Numbered from the stretch's first letter, positions 1 to 8,662 are shown. The stretch: DNA of 64,000 nucleotides from Gammaproteobacteria bacterium (GCA_015709615.1 CP054179.1:248001-312000), one strand, 5' to 3'. Notes: generated by a model not told the origin, from the letters alone. Program-made: numbers and translations.

Positions 1-534
1 TTCGGCCGCACCGGAACCTTGTTTGCCTGTAATCAGGCCGACATCGCGCCGGATTTTCTATGTTTGTCGAAGGGATTGAGCGGCGGCTATTTGCCGCTCT
101 CGGCCGTGATGACCACCGATCAGGTTTATCAGGCTTTTTACGACGACGGAACGGCACGGGCTTTTTTACATTCGCATTCGCATACCGGCAATGCGCTGGC
201 CTGCCGCGCGGCTTTAGCCTCGCTGGATATTTTTGAGCACGACCGGGTGATCGAAAGCAACAGAACTAAAGCCGCGTACCTGAATAACATCGCCGCACCG
301 CTCGCCAGCCATCCGAAAGTCAGAAATTTCCGCAATTGCGGTATGATTTGGGCGTTTGAAATCGAAACGGACGATGCCGATTTTGCCGCCGAATGCTTTC
401 AGGCCGGTTTGAAGCAACAAATTTTGCTGCGCCCGTTGGGCAAAACCGTTTATTTTATGCCACCCTATGTCATCAACGAGCAAGAAATGGATTTGCTGGT
501 CGATGGCACGCTGCGGGTATTGGAAACACTGTGA
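1..534 (+). CDS. bioA: Adenosylmethionine-8-amino-7-oxononanoate aminotransferase, C-terminal part (partial)
   Basis: PLP-dependent aminotransferase of biotin synthesis; it converts KAPA to DAPA using S-adenosylmethionine as amino donor. The reading frame is open from base 1 (FGRTGTLFAC), so the N-terminal half lies outside the window; 177 residues remain. The SKGLSGGYLPL segment contains the PLP-binding lysine and matches BioA closely. HSHTGNALACRAALASL further on is also typical of the family. The TGA stop lies 9 bases before the next gene, so the two are probably co-transcribed. No frameshift is visible in the part present. Confidence 0.9.
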   Translation, partial: FGRTGTLFACNQADIAPDFLCLSKGLSGGYLPLSAVMTTDQVYQAFYDDGTARAFLHSHSHTGNALACRAALASLDIFEHDRVIESNRTKAAYLNNIAAPLASHPKVRNFRNCGMIWAFEIETDDADFAAECFQAGLKQQILLRPLGKTVYFMPPYVINEQEMDLLVDGTLRVLETL

Positions 535-543
535 ATTGATACG

Positions 544-1944
544 ATGAAACTGACTTTTTTAGGTGCAGCCGGGGAAGTAACCGGTTCCAGCTATCTGATC
601 GAGACCGATGATGTGCGCTTTCTGGTCGATTGCGGCATGTTTCAGGGCGGACAAGAAGCGGACAAGAAAAACCGCACGGCTTTCAAGTACGATCCCAAAA
701 CCATCGACTTTGTCCTACTGACCCACGCGCACATCGATCACTCCGGATTGTTACCGCGGCTCGGCGCGTGGGGTTTTCGCGGTCCGGTGTATTGCACGAC
801 GGCAACCGCGGATCTGCTGCAGGTCATGCTGAAGGACAGCGCTTATATTCAGGAAAAAGAAGTCGAGTGGCGTAATCAAGCGCGCCGCCGCAATAGCCAG
901 TCGGTTCAGGAACTCGCGCCACTCTATACCGTGACGCAAGCGGAAGCGTTGTTGAAGCAGTTGCGGCGCGTCGATTACAACACCGAAATCGACCCTCGCC
1001 CAGGGATCCGCTGCTGCTTTCGCGATGCCGGCCATATTCTTGGCTCAGCCATCATCGAATTGTGGGTGAGAAAAGACGGCGGTTACAAAAAAATCGTCTT
1101 CTCCGGCGATCTCGGACAACCCGGCCACCCCATCGTGCGCGACCCGGCGATCATTCGCCGCGCCGATGTTGTGCTGATCGAGTCCACCTACGGCAACCGC
1201 CTGCATCGCAGCATGCCGGACACCCTCGATGAATTGGCATTTGCCATCAACGATACGCTGATCACGAAAGGCGGCAATGTCGTCATCCCGGCGTTTACCG
1301 TCGGCCGCACGCAGGATTTGCTGTTTCTGCTGATCGATCTGTACCGCCAGGGTAAGCTCGGCGAAATGGCCATTTATGTCGACTCGCCGATGGCGCAAGC
1401 CGCCACCGAAATCACGCTCAAACATATTGCGTTGCTCGACCGGGAGTCCACCGAAGCCTTGCAATGGATGAACAGCAATGCGCAAAAACCGCGCATTCAT
1501 TTCGTGCAGGATATCGAGGAATCGATGCAGCTCAATCATGTCAAGCACGGCATCGTCATTATCTCGGCCAGCGGCATGTGCGACGCCGGACGCATCAAGC
1601 ATCACCTCAAGTACAATCTCGACCGCCCGGAATGCAGCATCCTGATCACTGGATTTCAAGCGGAAGGAACGCTGGGAAGGCGGCTCGTGGACGGCGCCAA
1701 GCAGGTCAAGATTTTCGGTCAGGAAATAGCGGTCAAGGCGGCCATTTACACCATCGGCGGACTCTCGGCACACGCCGATCAGGCCGATTTGCTCAAATGG
1801 TTGGGTCATTTCGAGAAAATGCCGGAAAAGATTTTTGTCGTGCACGGCGAGCTCAGCAATTCGATGGCGCTGGCTGATGCCATTCGCGACAAGCTACATT
1901 GGCATGCCAGCCTGCCGGAATACTTGTCGGTTGTTACACTTTAA
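544..1944 (+). CDS. Beta-CASP metallo-beta-lactamase-fold RNase-like hydrolase
   Basis: A 466-residue protein of the MBL-fold/beta-CASP family (CPSF73/YSH1-like), whose characterised members cut or trim RNA with two zinc ions. The zinc motif HAHIDHSG is at residues 61-68 (H61, H63, D65, H66). Further ligand-type residues are in the GHILGS and FSGDLGQPG segments. The DSPMAQAATEIT stretch fits the beta-CASP insertion, and the C-terminal GGLSAHADQADLLKWL is the RMMBL-type motif. No signal peptide, so it is cytoplasmic. The start ATG lies 9 bases after the bioA stop. Function as an RNase is by family; the exact substrate is unknown. Confidence 0.82.
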   Translation: MKLTFLGAAGEVTGSSYLIETDDVRFLVDCGMFQGGQEADKKNRTAFKYDPKTIDFVLLTHAHIDHSGLLPRLGAWGFRGPVYCTTATADLLQVMLKDSAYIQEKEVEWRNQARRRNSQSVQELAPLYTVTQAEALLKQLRRVDYNTEIDPRPGIRCCFRDAGHILGSAIIELWVRKDGGYKKIVFSGDLGQPGHPIVRDPAIIRRADVVLIESTYGNRLHRSMPDTLDELAFAINDTLITKGGNVVIPAFTVGRTQDLLFLLIDLYRQGKLGEMAIYVDSPMAQAATEITLKHIALLDRESTEALQWMNSNAQKPRIHFVQDIEESMQLNHVKHGIVIISASGMCDAGRIKHHLKYNLDRPECSILITGFQAEGTLGRRLVDGAKQVKIFGQEIAVKAAIYTIGGLSAHADQADLLKWLGHFEKMPEKIFVVHGELSNSMALADAIRDKLHWHASLPEYLSVVTL

Positions 1945-2181
1945 ATCCTGGAATTATGGTTATATTGCCTATGCATATACATCAAGCAAAATTATTTTTT
2001 GATCTAGATTAACATTTATCTAGAACTAGTTTCGTAAACTACAAACTTAAAAAATGAACTCAATAAAGTTTCTCAGCAGTGAGTAATTAAACGGTTTATT
2101 CAACTCTAAATAGGAAGTTTGTATTTTTTCATTTACCTGCATTCGATGATAACAATTTCTATATAAAAGGGAGATTACGTC

Positions 2182-2619
2182 ATGAGAAATCAAGCAAAGC
2201 CATACAACACTTATTCCAGCAGTCATACTTTCAATCCGATGAGTATCTTTTCTAATTTTCTGATAGTTGGATTGATATTTCTAAGCGTATTTGCACTAAC
2301 ATTACGTGATGCGCAAGCTAGCCGGCCGAGAGTTTCATGCGAGTTTAGTTGGAAAGAAAACCAAGAACTTAATGTTAAAGCCGGCAACAAGTTTCGAAAT
2401 GCAACAGTGCGGACTAGTGAATATAACCGCCTTATTGCGATGGGGAGTGTGCCCGCCCGCGTATCCGCTGATCGTGGTCAGCATTGCCAACTCAATCACC
2501 CCGAAAACACTTTGATTGATACACAAATTGAAAAAGCCGATTTCCGGCTTCACCATTCAGGTCGAATTCCAAACTGCTCTGATTTGAATGCAGTTGTAGT
2601 TTGTCGCGGAGCTAATTGA
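2182..2619 (+). CDS. Small exported hypothetical protein
   Basis: A 145-residue protein I do not recognise. A hydrophobic segment (about residues 33-50, FLIVGLIFLSVFALT) is followed by DAQAS, which looks like a signal-peptidase site, so the mature part is probably a periplasmic domain of about 90 residues with four cysteines that could form disulphides. The N-terminal 25 residues before the hydrophobic segment are polar, so translation might start at a later Met (MSIFSNFL). A Shine-Dalgarno-like GGGAG sits 9 bases before the annotated ATG. It is isolated between AT-rich non-coding DNA and an apparent transposase remnant, and looks like an accessory gene. Confidence 0.55.
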   Translation: MRNQAKPYNTYSSSHTFNPMSIFSNFLIVGLIFLSVFALTLRDAQASRPRVSCEFSWKENQELNVKAGNKFRNATVRTSEYNRLIAMGSVPARVSADRGQHCQLNHPENTLIDTQIEKADFRLHHSGRIPNCSDLNAVVVCRGAN

Positions 2620-2631
2620 AGGCGCAACCCG

Positions 2632-2740
2632 ACTTTATATCGACTAGAATCTCCGTTGCTAACTCATAACGCGCCAGAAACCAGCGGAAGTTGAAAATGG
2701 TGGTCTCACTCGGAATCCGCTCCAACCCTGGATCAGTGAA
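2632..2740 (-). pseudogene. Possible IS5-type transposase remnant
   Basis: The minus strand reads RIPSETTIFNFRWFLARYE, which resembles the (I)PDETTxLNFRxLLE stretch near the N terminus of IS5-family transposases. The frame is interrupted by a TGA a few codons upstream and no longer frame continues on either side. The rest of the 2620-3177 gap shows no gene, only a candidate -10 box for ovoA. The call rests on one short similarity. Confidence 0.3.
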
Positions 2741-3133
2741 TCACCACAGGATTGTCATGACGCTGAAACAAGCGGTGAGGCTGGAGCGCGTCGGGCTGGA
2801 AATATTGCTTTGCAGAGCATACAAGCAATCATCCACATGACTGCGCTTCATCCACTTCGCCCCATCTTGGGGTGGATATCATAGCACCCGGCAAGCCGAT
2901 TCAGGCTCTCTTGGCTATTTTGGCCTGCCCTATGCGCCGCCGCTGCCGTGGAGGGGCTCCCGTGTAATACCTGCCTCAAAAATCATCCTTTGTTGACTTA
3001 ATTTGCGCACTCAGATAACAACTTTTGATAGCAAAACCGGGCATCGTTAATATTTCCATCACCTTTTTATCGCAAAAACAAAGTCTAATGACATTTGTCC
3101 CGGTTGAGGTATGGCCTGAAAAGCGCAAGGCGT

Positions 3134-3139
3134 TATAAT
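3134..3139 (+). promoter_or_regulatory. Candidate -10 box upstream of ovoA
   Basis: A perfect TATAAT lies 39 bases before the ovoA ATG. No good TTGACA-like -35 is present at the standard distance; TTGAGG is at 3104-3109 but the spacing of 24 is too long. Treat as a weak promoter candidate. Confidence 0.35.
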
Positions 3140-3177
3140 ACCGGTCAATAACTGAGTAAACTACTAAACATTACCTT

Positions 3178-5292
3178 ATGTCAGAAACCTTATTCCAACG
3201 AACTCCTCTGCTCGATGGCGACGATATCAACCTGAAACGTGAAGAAATCCGCAACTACTTTCACATCACGCTGGACCGCTACGAGCAATTATTCGAAACG
3301 CTGCGCAATGACGAAGCCTATTACAAAAAACCGATCTCGTTGCGTCATCCGCTGATTTTTTATCTCGGCCATACCGCCACTTTCTTCGTCAACAAACTGG
3401 TTCTCGCCGGGTTGATTACCGAACGCATCAACCCACGATTGGAATCGATTTTCGCCGTCGGCGTCGACGAAATGAGCTGGGACGATCTCGACAGCACACA
3501 CTATGATTGGCCGACGGTCGATGAAGTGCGCGCCTACCGCAAAACCATGCGTGCCATGGTCGATAACCTCATCGCCACATTGCCGCTGAGTCTGCCGATC
3601 ACTTGGGAAAGTTCGTGGTGGCCGATTGTGATGGGCATCGAGCATGAACGCATCCATCTGGAAACGTCGTCGGTTTTGATCCGTCAGCATGCCTTGCATT
3701 TCGTGCAACCGCACCCGGATTGGCAGCCATGCCGGAAATCCGGCGCCGCGCCGCAAAATTCGCTGGTCGATGTTGCCGCCGGAACGGTGACGCTGCATAA
3801 AACCAGAACCAATCATCAGCATTACGGCTGGGATAACGAATACGGTCTGCACACTGCGGACATCGCCGCTTTTCAAGCCAGTAAATACTTAGTCAGCAAT
3901 CAGGAATTCTTGGCGTTTGTCGAAGCCGGCGGCTACCGTACCGGCAGTTACTGGCCGGAAGAAGGCCGCTCGTGGCGGCAGTTCACGCAAGCCGAGCATC
4001 CGACGTTTTGGGTCAAAAAAGGTAGCGACTGGTATCTGCGCTTGATGACCGAAGAAGTACCGATGCCATGGGACTGGCCGGTCGAAGTCAATTACCACGA
4101 AGCCAAAGCGTTTTGTAACTGGAAGGCCGAGACGACCAAGCAACCGGTGCGGCTGCCGACCGAGGACGAATGGTACCGGCTGTACGATGTTGCTGGTCTG
4201 AGTGAAGTGCCGCACGACCGCAAGGCGACCGGCAATCTGCACTTGGATTATTACGCGTCGAGCTGTCCGGTCAATGAATTTCCGCACGGCGAGTTTTTCG
4301 ATATCGTCGGCAACGTCTGGCAATGGACCGAAACGCCGACGTATCCGTTCGAAGGTTTCGACGTGCATCCGCTGTACGACGATTTCACCACGCCGACGTT
4401 CGACAACCAGCACAATCTGATCAAAGGCGGTTCGTGGATCGCTTGTGGCAACGAATCGATCCGCAGCTCGCGCTACGCGTTTCGCCGCCACTTCTTCCAA
4501 CACGCCGGTTTCCGCTATGTGGTGTCGGACGCTCCGGCGACATTGCCAAGTTCTAATTACGAAACCGACAAATTGTTGTCGGAGTACGCCGAGTTTCATT
4601 ACGGCGATACGTATTTTGACGTGCCCAATTTCTCCAAAGCGCTGGCGGAAATCGCCATCGCCGCGATGGGCGACCGGCCCAAGCGCACTGCGCTGGATCT
4701 GGGTTGCGCTTCCGGCCGCTCAACCTTCGAGCTGGCCAAAGTGTTCGATCATGTCGCCGGCGTCGATTTCTCCGCGCGCTTCATCGGTCAAGGCGTACAA
4801 CTCGTGCAGCAAGGCATCTTGCGCTACACGCTGACCGACGAAGGCGAATTGGTGTCGTACAAGGAACGCACGCTGACCAATCTCGGACTCGATCACGTCA
4901 AGCACAAGGTCGAATTCTTCCAGGGCGACGCCTGTAATCTGAAACCGATTTTCACCGGTTACGACTTGATCCTCGCCGCCAACCTGATCGACCGCTTGTA
5001 CGATCCGGCCAAGTTGCTCAACAGCATTCACACGCGCATCAACATCGGCGGCTTGCTGATGATCACGTCGCCGTATACCTGGCTCACCGAGCACACCAAG
5101 AAAGAAGCGTGGGTCGGTGGCTTCAAGCGCGACGGCGAGAATTTCACCACACTCGACGGCCTGAAAGAAATGCTTGGTCCGCACTTCCGCCTGATTCAAG
5201 GCCCGCAAGCGGTGCCGTTCGTAATCCGCGAAACCAAGCGCAAATTCCAGCACACGCTGGCGGAAGTCACCCTCTGGGAGCGCATCGCTTGA
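3178..5292 (+). CDS. ovoA: 5-histidylcysteine sulfoxide synthase / methyltransferase OvoA
   Basis: Iron enzyme of ovothiol biosynthesis: it joins cysteine to C5 of histidine with O2 to give 5-histidylcysteine sulfoxide, and its C-terminal domain N-methylates the imidazole later. Of 704 residues, about 1-180 form a DinB-like helical domain with HERIH (H156, H160) as iron ligands. About 190-460 is an FGE/sulfatase-modifying-factor type fold (HYGWDNEYG, VRLPTEDEWYRLYD, GNVWQWTETPTYPF). About 480-704 is a class I SAM methyltransferase with ALDLGCASGRSTFELA near residue 504. This three-part order and length match OvoA rather than the two-domain EgtB. The next gene overlaps its stop and encodes the matching C-S lyase. 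Confidence 0.92.
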   Translation: MSETLFQRTPLLDGDDINLKREEIRNYFHITLDRYEQLFETLRNDEAYYKKPISLRHPLIFYLGHTATFFVNKLVLAGLITERINPRLESIFAVGVDEMSWDDLDSTHYDWPTVDEVRAYRKTMRAMVDNLIATLPLSLPITWESSWWPIVMGIEHERIHLETSSVLIRQHALHFVQPHPDWQPCRKSGAAPQNSLVDVAAGTVTLHKTRTNHQHYGWDNEYGLHTADIAAFQASKYLVSNQEFLAFVEAGGYRTGSYWPEEGRSWRQFTQAEHPTFWVKKGSDWYLRLMTEEVPMPWDWPVEVNYHEAKAFCNWKAETTKQPVRLPTEDEWYRLYDVAGLSEVPHDRKATGNLHLDYYASSCPVNEFPHGEFFDIVGNVWQWTETPTYPFEGFDVHPLYDDFTTPTFDNQHNLIKGGSWIACGNESIRSSRYAFRRHFFQHAGFRYVVSDAPATLPSSNYETDKLLSEYAEFHYGDTYFDVPNFSKALAEIAIAAMGDRPKRTALDLGCASGRSTFELAKVFDHVAGVDFSARFIGQGVQLVQQGILRYTLTDEGELVSYKERTLTNLGLDHVKHKVEFFQGDACNLKPIFTGYDLILAANLIDRLYDPAKLLNSIHTRINIGGLLMITSPYTWLTEHTKKEAWVGGFKRDGENFTTLDGLKEMLGPHFRLIQGPQAVPFVIRETKRKFQHTLAEVTLWERIA

Positions 5293-6458
5293 GTGACGCA
5301 TTCGATTTCGACCGGGAAATCGATCGCATAGGCACGCACAGCGTCAAATACGATAGCCGCTTGGCGGTGTTCGGCAAGGCCGATGTCATCCCGGCGTGGG
5401 TAGCGGACATGGACTTCGCCGCCCCGCCCGCGGTCACGCTTGCGCTGACCGAACGCGCACAACACCCGATCTACGGTTACACCGTATTTCCCGACAGTCT
5501 GTATGACGCACTGATCGATTGGCTGCAACGGCGGCACGGCTGGACGGTGCAACGCGACTGGATCGTGATGTGCCCCGGCGTGGTGCCGTCGATCAACGCC
5601 GCCGTGATGGCGTTCACGCAGCCCGGCGAAGCCGTCATCGTCCAGCCGCCGGTGTATTTCCCGTTCTTCTCCGCCGTCACGCAAACCGGCCGCAAGCTGA
5701 TCCAAAACCCGCTGCGCCTCGACAATGGCCGTTACACCATCGACTTCGATCACCTGGAACAGTGCGCCAAAGAAGCCAAGCTGCTGTTGCTATGCTCGCC
5801 GCACAACCCGGTCGGGCGCGTGTGGTCGCCGCAAGAATTGCAGCAAGTGCAACAAGTCGCCACCCGCCACAACCTGATCGTATTTTCCGACGAAATCCAC
5901 CACGACCTGATCTACCCCGGCAACCATCACCACGTGCTGGCTGCCATCGCTGACTACAATAGCAACCTGATCACCGCCGTCGCGCCGAGCAAAACCTTCA
6001 ACATCCCCGGCTTGAATCTATCCTCACTGATCATCCCCGACAAAACCGTGCGCAACGCCGTCACGCACATCTTCAGCCAATTCCACGTCAGCGCCTCCAA
6101 TCCGTTCAGCGTCGCCGCGTTCGAAGCCGCCTACCGCGACGGCGAAGCCTGGCTCACCGCATTGCTGAATTACCTGCAAGACACCCGCACCAGTGTCGAA
6201 CACTTCGTCGCGGAACATTTGCCGGACATGCGCGTGATCCAAGCCGAAGGCACCTACCTACTCTGGCTCGACTGCCGCGAATGGCACATGACCGACGCGC
6301 AACTGAAACACTTCTTCATTCACCAAGCCGGTGTCGGCCTAAATCCCGGCGTGCAATTCGGCCAAGAAGGCAGCGGGTTTATGCGGTTGAATATTGGGGC
6401 ATCGAGACAGACGGTTTTGGGGGTGTTGGAAAGGATCAAACGGGCCAAACATAGATAG
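5289..6458 (+). CDS. ovoB: PLP-dependent C-S lyase (OvoB-type / PatB family)
   Basis: A fold-type I PLP enzyme of 389 residues. In the ovothiol pathway OvoB cleaves 5-histidylcysteine sulfoxide to 5-mercaptohistidine, and the position directly after ovoA supports that role. The sequence shows PatB/MalY features: WVADMDFAAPPAV near the N terminus, FSDEIHHDLIYPG, the PLP-lysine segment APSKTFNIPGL, and a C-terminal MRLNIGASRQTVL with the carboxylate-binding Arg. The in-frame start is TTG at 5289, overlapping the ovoA TGA by two bases, with GGGAG 8 bases upstream; the frame stays open further upstream but inside ovoA. Translational coupling is likely. A general cystathionine beta-lyase role cannot be excluded from sequence. 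Confidence 0.8.
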   Translation: MSDAFDFDREIDRIGTHSVKYDSRLAVFGKADVIPAWVADMDFAAPPAVTLALTERAQHPIYGYTVFPDSLYDALIDWLQRRHGWTVQRDWIVMCPGVVPSINAAVMAFTQPGEAVIVQPPVYFPFFSAVTQTGRKLIQNPLRLDNGRYTIDFDHLEQCAKEAKLLLLCSPHNPVGRVWSPQELQQVQQVATRHNLIVFSDEIHHDLIYPGNHHHVLAAIADYNSNLITAVAPSKTFNIPGLNLSSLIIPDKTVRNAVTHIFSQFHVSASNPFSVAAFEAAYRDGEAWLTALLNYLQDTRTSVEHFVAEHLPDMRVIQAEGTYLLWLDCREWHMTDAQLKHFFIHQAGVGLNPGVQFGQEGSGFMRLNIGASRQTVLGVLERIKRAKHR

Positions 6459-6633
6459 TGCTCAGCAACAGGCTTTTGGAACCAAACAAGTTAGGCATAA
6501 TGGTAGTCAGGCAGATAAATTTGGTAAATATGTTCATAAATAAGGGGATACAATGAACAACACCGTATTATATTTCATTGATGATGTAACTGATTACGTC
6601 ATTTCGAATTTATAATTCTAGTTTTGCTTCGCT

Positions 6634-7146
6634 ATGACACGTGAACAGCGTCTTCGCCGAGTAATAATTCTGTGCCACCACTTTCTACGAAATCTGGCTT
6701 TCTACAAGGCTGGCTGGCGAAAGGGAGAGTTGATATTCAAAGATCAATTCTGGGTTAATGCTAACGGTAACTTCATCGATGTATGTGTCCTTGAATGGTG
6801 CAAGCTTTTCGGCGACAAACGGGGTCAACACAACTGGCGAAAAGTCATCAGAAATCAGGCGGCTTTCTTCGAAGGGTTATTACTTGCAATCGGCAAAACG
6901 GCACTTGAGTTTGACTCGTACATTAAGGAAATGAAAACGTATAGAGACAAGTTTGTCGCGCACCTCGACTCCGAAAAAGTAATGAACATTCCGAAACTCA
7001 AAGTAGCAAGAAAGAGTGTTTTATTCCTTTATAACTACTTGCTCGCCAACGAAGAAGAAACAAAGCGTTTACACGATGAGCCGCCGAAGGCATCATGCTT
7101 TTACAAGCATTTCTATTCACAAGGCAAAAAGGTTTATTCCAAGTGA
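6634..7146 (+). CDS. Hypothetical protein with HEPN-like motif, possible gene-cassette gene
   Basis: A 170-residue soluble protein, basic, mostly helical in appearance. The segment YRDKFVAHLD contains an R-x5-H pattern as in HEPN ribonuclease folds and resembles AbiU2-like proteins; the rest gives no clear family match. It is flanked by GTTAGGC at 6490-6496 and at 7210-7216, with an attC-like hairpin just after its stop, which is how integron cassettes are built. No partner antitoxin gene is evident. The 174 bases upstream hold only a 20-codon ATG frame (6553-6615) behind AAGGGG that is too short to judge. Confidence 0.5.
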   Translation: MTREQRLRRVIILCHHFLRNLAFYKAGWRKGELIFKDQFWVNANGNFIDVCVLEWCKLFGDKRGQHNWRKVIRNQAAFFEGLLLAIGKTALEFDSYIKEMKTYRDKFVAHLDSEKVMNIPKLKVARKSVLFLYNYLLANEEETKRLHDEPPKASCFYKHFYSQGKKVYSK

Positions 7147-7153
7147 CCATGAG

Positions 7154-7216
7154 GCATAACCCTACGCTCAAACGGGATCGCGCAAAAGCGCGCTGCCCCT
7201 TATCTTCACGTTAGGC
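7154..7216 (+). other. attC-like recombination site
   Basis: A 63-base imperfect inverted repeat that starts GCATAAC (7154-7160), ends GTTAGGC (7210-7216), and has an apical stem CGCGC-AAAA-GCGCG. The 3' core fits GTTRRRY and the 5' core is close to RYYYAAC; inner arms pair only partly (GGG/CCC around the apex). A second GTTAGGC at 6490-6496 would be the upstream junction, giving a cassette of about 720 bases around the 170-residue gene. No integron integrase lies in the window, so this would be a stray cassette or CALIN-like remnant. Confidence 0.5.
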
Positions 7217-7230
7217 AAAAGGAGAATCTA

Positions 7231-7518
7231 ATGGCTCAGCTTGATGAAGAATCATGGAAAATTGTTGCCGCCGCACAGCGCTATGAAAAATCTGGCGACC
7301 CTTCTGAGCTTAATGAATACGATCTTTCAGCTTTAAAAAAGGCCGATTATCAGCTTGGCAATAGAGATGTGAATACAGGGTGGCGAAAGGCGATTCAGGA
7401 TTTAATACATGACATCGAGAGCACCCCCGAAATCATAGAAGCAAAACCCGGTGCATTCGGCATAACACTAAATCTGAATGCATTCATCAAGAGACTTTTT
7501 AAATACTTTTGCAAATAG
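7231..7518 (+). CDS. Hypothetical 95-residue protein
   Basis: I do not recognise this protein. It is acidic to neutral, with no signal peptide; the C terminus (AFIKRLFKYFCK) is basic and amphipathic. A good Shine-Dalgarno (AAAAGGAG) sits 7 bases before the ATG and the start lies only 14 bases after the attC-like site, as expected for a cassette gene. No second attC is visible after its stop; instead a palindromic repeat begins. Confidence 0.5.
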   Translation: MAQLDEESWKIVAAAQRYEKSGDPSELNEYDLSALKKADYQLGNRDVNTGWRKAIQDLIHDIESTPEIIEAKPGAFGITLNLNAFIKRLFKYFCK

Positions 7519-7523
7519 CAAGT

Positions 7524-7558
7524 AGCCTGGATAAGCTCGCGTCATCCAGGATCAACAA
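7524..7558. repeat. REP-like palindromic repeat, copy 1
   Basis: A 35-base unit with the palindrome CCTGGAT...ATCCAGG (7526-7550). A second copy at 9206-9240 differs at 4 of 35 positions by eye. It looks like a dispersed intergenic palindrome rather than a gene-specific terminator, since no T-run follows. Confidence 0.55.
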
Positions 7559-7595
7559 CTCGTAGATAGGGTGAAGCACAAACTTCAGGATCAAC

Positions 7596-7618
7596 AAAAT
7601 CACCAACTATTGAGCTTC
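7596..7618. repeat. Dispersed 23-base repeat, copy 1
   Basis: Core CACCAACTATTGAGCTTC. Related copies at 8718-8740 and 9146-9168 read CGCCAA(C/T)CGTTG(G/A)G(T/C)TTC, each preceded by GAAAC. The three copies sit in three successive intergenic gaps of this patch. Confidence 0.45.
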
Positions 7619-7758
7619 TTCATCCACCAAGCCGGTGTCGGCCTGAATCCCGATGTGCAATTTAGAACTAAGGGCAGCGGTTTTGTGTGACTGAATATTG
7701 GGGCGTCGAGACAGATCGTTTTGCGGGTCTTGGAAAAAATCAGATTGGCTATACATCA
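7614..7758 (+). pseudogene. Decayed copy of the ovoB 3' end
   Basis: About 145 bases that align with the last part of ovoB (6312-6456). Shared stretches include CACCAAGCCGGTGTCGGCCT and CTGAATATTGGGGC, with many substitutions and an in-frame TGA in place of an Arg codon. It has no start codon or upstream domain, so it cannot encode a working enzyme. It lies 1.3 kb downstream of the intact gene, with the two unknown genes and the attC-like site in between, which points to a local duplication or insertion event. Confidence 0.75.
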
Positions 7759-7949
7759 ATGGTATTACGTTCCCAAACTTGGAAAACGAAATAAATTTGG
7801 CATGATGACAAAGCTAAATGGGTCAATTAGTTGGAAGTAAAAGAAAGCGCCATAAACCGTCATATTTTAGATTTCATTCATGACGTATTATATTGCGACA
7901 TTTTGAATGCGCGATTTTAATCATAGCCTTGGAGCAAAGGGAAAATTCG

Positions 7950-8662
7950 ATGTTTTGTACGCAATGTGGCAAGGAAATAATAGATGATGCGAAATTCTGC
8001 GGACATTGCGGAGCACCTCTGGAAGCCACGGATCAGAAAACGCTGCAAGAACCCAATGTAGTTTTGTCCACGACTTCGCCCATGCCAATACAGGCTACGG
8101 CTTCTGTTGCCCAAATTCGCCCGTGGATTCGATACTGGGCGCGTATGTTCGACCTCTACTTGATCTCCATCGTGAGTGGCATAGTCTCAGCATCCTCTAT
8201 CCAGACGCGTTCAGCGAGCAGATTAGTGATCAATTTGATCAATTGTTCGGGCTTGCCGTATTTTTTGCTTGGGTGTTCATCGAATCGTTATTCCTTTCTA
8301 CAATAGGTACAACGCCCGGCAAGTGGCTTTTCAAGATCCGCCTTATTCCACCGTCAGGAGAGACACCGGATTATTCAACTGCTTTATCAAGAAGTTTTAA
8401 GGTTTGGTGGCTCGGTTTTGGCATTGGATTTCCGCTCGTCAGCTTCATCACTCTTTTAGTGTCGTATAACAAATTGACCAAGAACGGTATAACCCGTTGG
8501 GACAGAGATAGTGGATTCACTGTTGCGCATGAGCGGATTGGCCCGCTACGGGTGATTTTTGCTATCGTTTTCTTTGTTAGCTTTTTGCTTCTTGCCGCCA
8601 TCGGAAGCACAATCGATATCGAACAAATAATTCCAACTGACGCTACTTCGTGGCATGTTTGA
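7950..8662 (+). pseudogene. Zinc-ribbon RDD-family membrane protein, frameshifted
   Basis: The first frame starts at ATG 7950 with a zinc ribbon (CTQCGKEI and CGHCGAPLE) and runs into RPWIRYWARMFDLYLISI, the opening of an RDD membrane domain. At about 8180-8205 the similarity moves to another frame, which continues FAWVFIESLFLSTIGTTPGKWLFKIRL, more hydrophobic segments, and ends at 8662. The change is equivalent to loss of one base. Both halves make sense only together, so this is one gene with a frameshift (mutation or sequencing error). RDD proteins are multi-pass inner-membrane proteins, usually of unknown or transport-related function. Confidence 0.72.

Noticed and set aside
1045..1845. 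A 266-codon minus-strand open frame opposite the beta-CASP gene
   Set aside because: It lies wholly opposite a strongly conserved gene, has no family-like motifs, and reflects codon bias of that gene.
3289..5301. Three minus-strand open frames opposite ovoA
   Set aside because: All are antisense shadows of ovoA, with no ribosome site or recognisable domain.
6553..6615. A 20-codon ATG frame after AAGGGG
   Set aside because: Too short, with no features or known homologue; could be chance.
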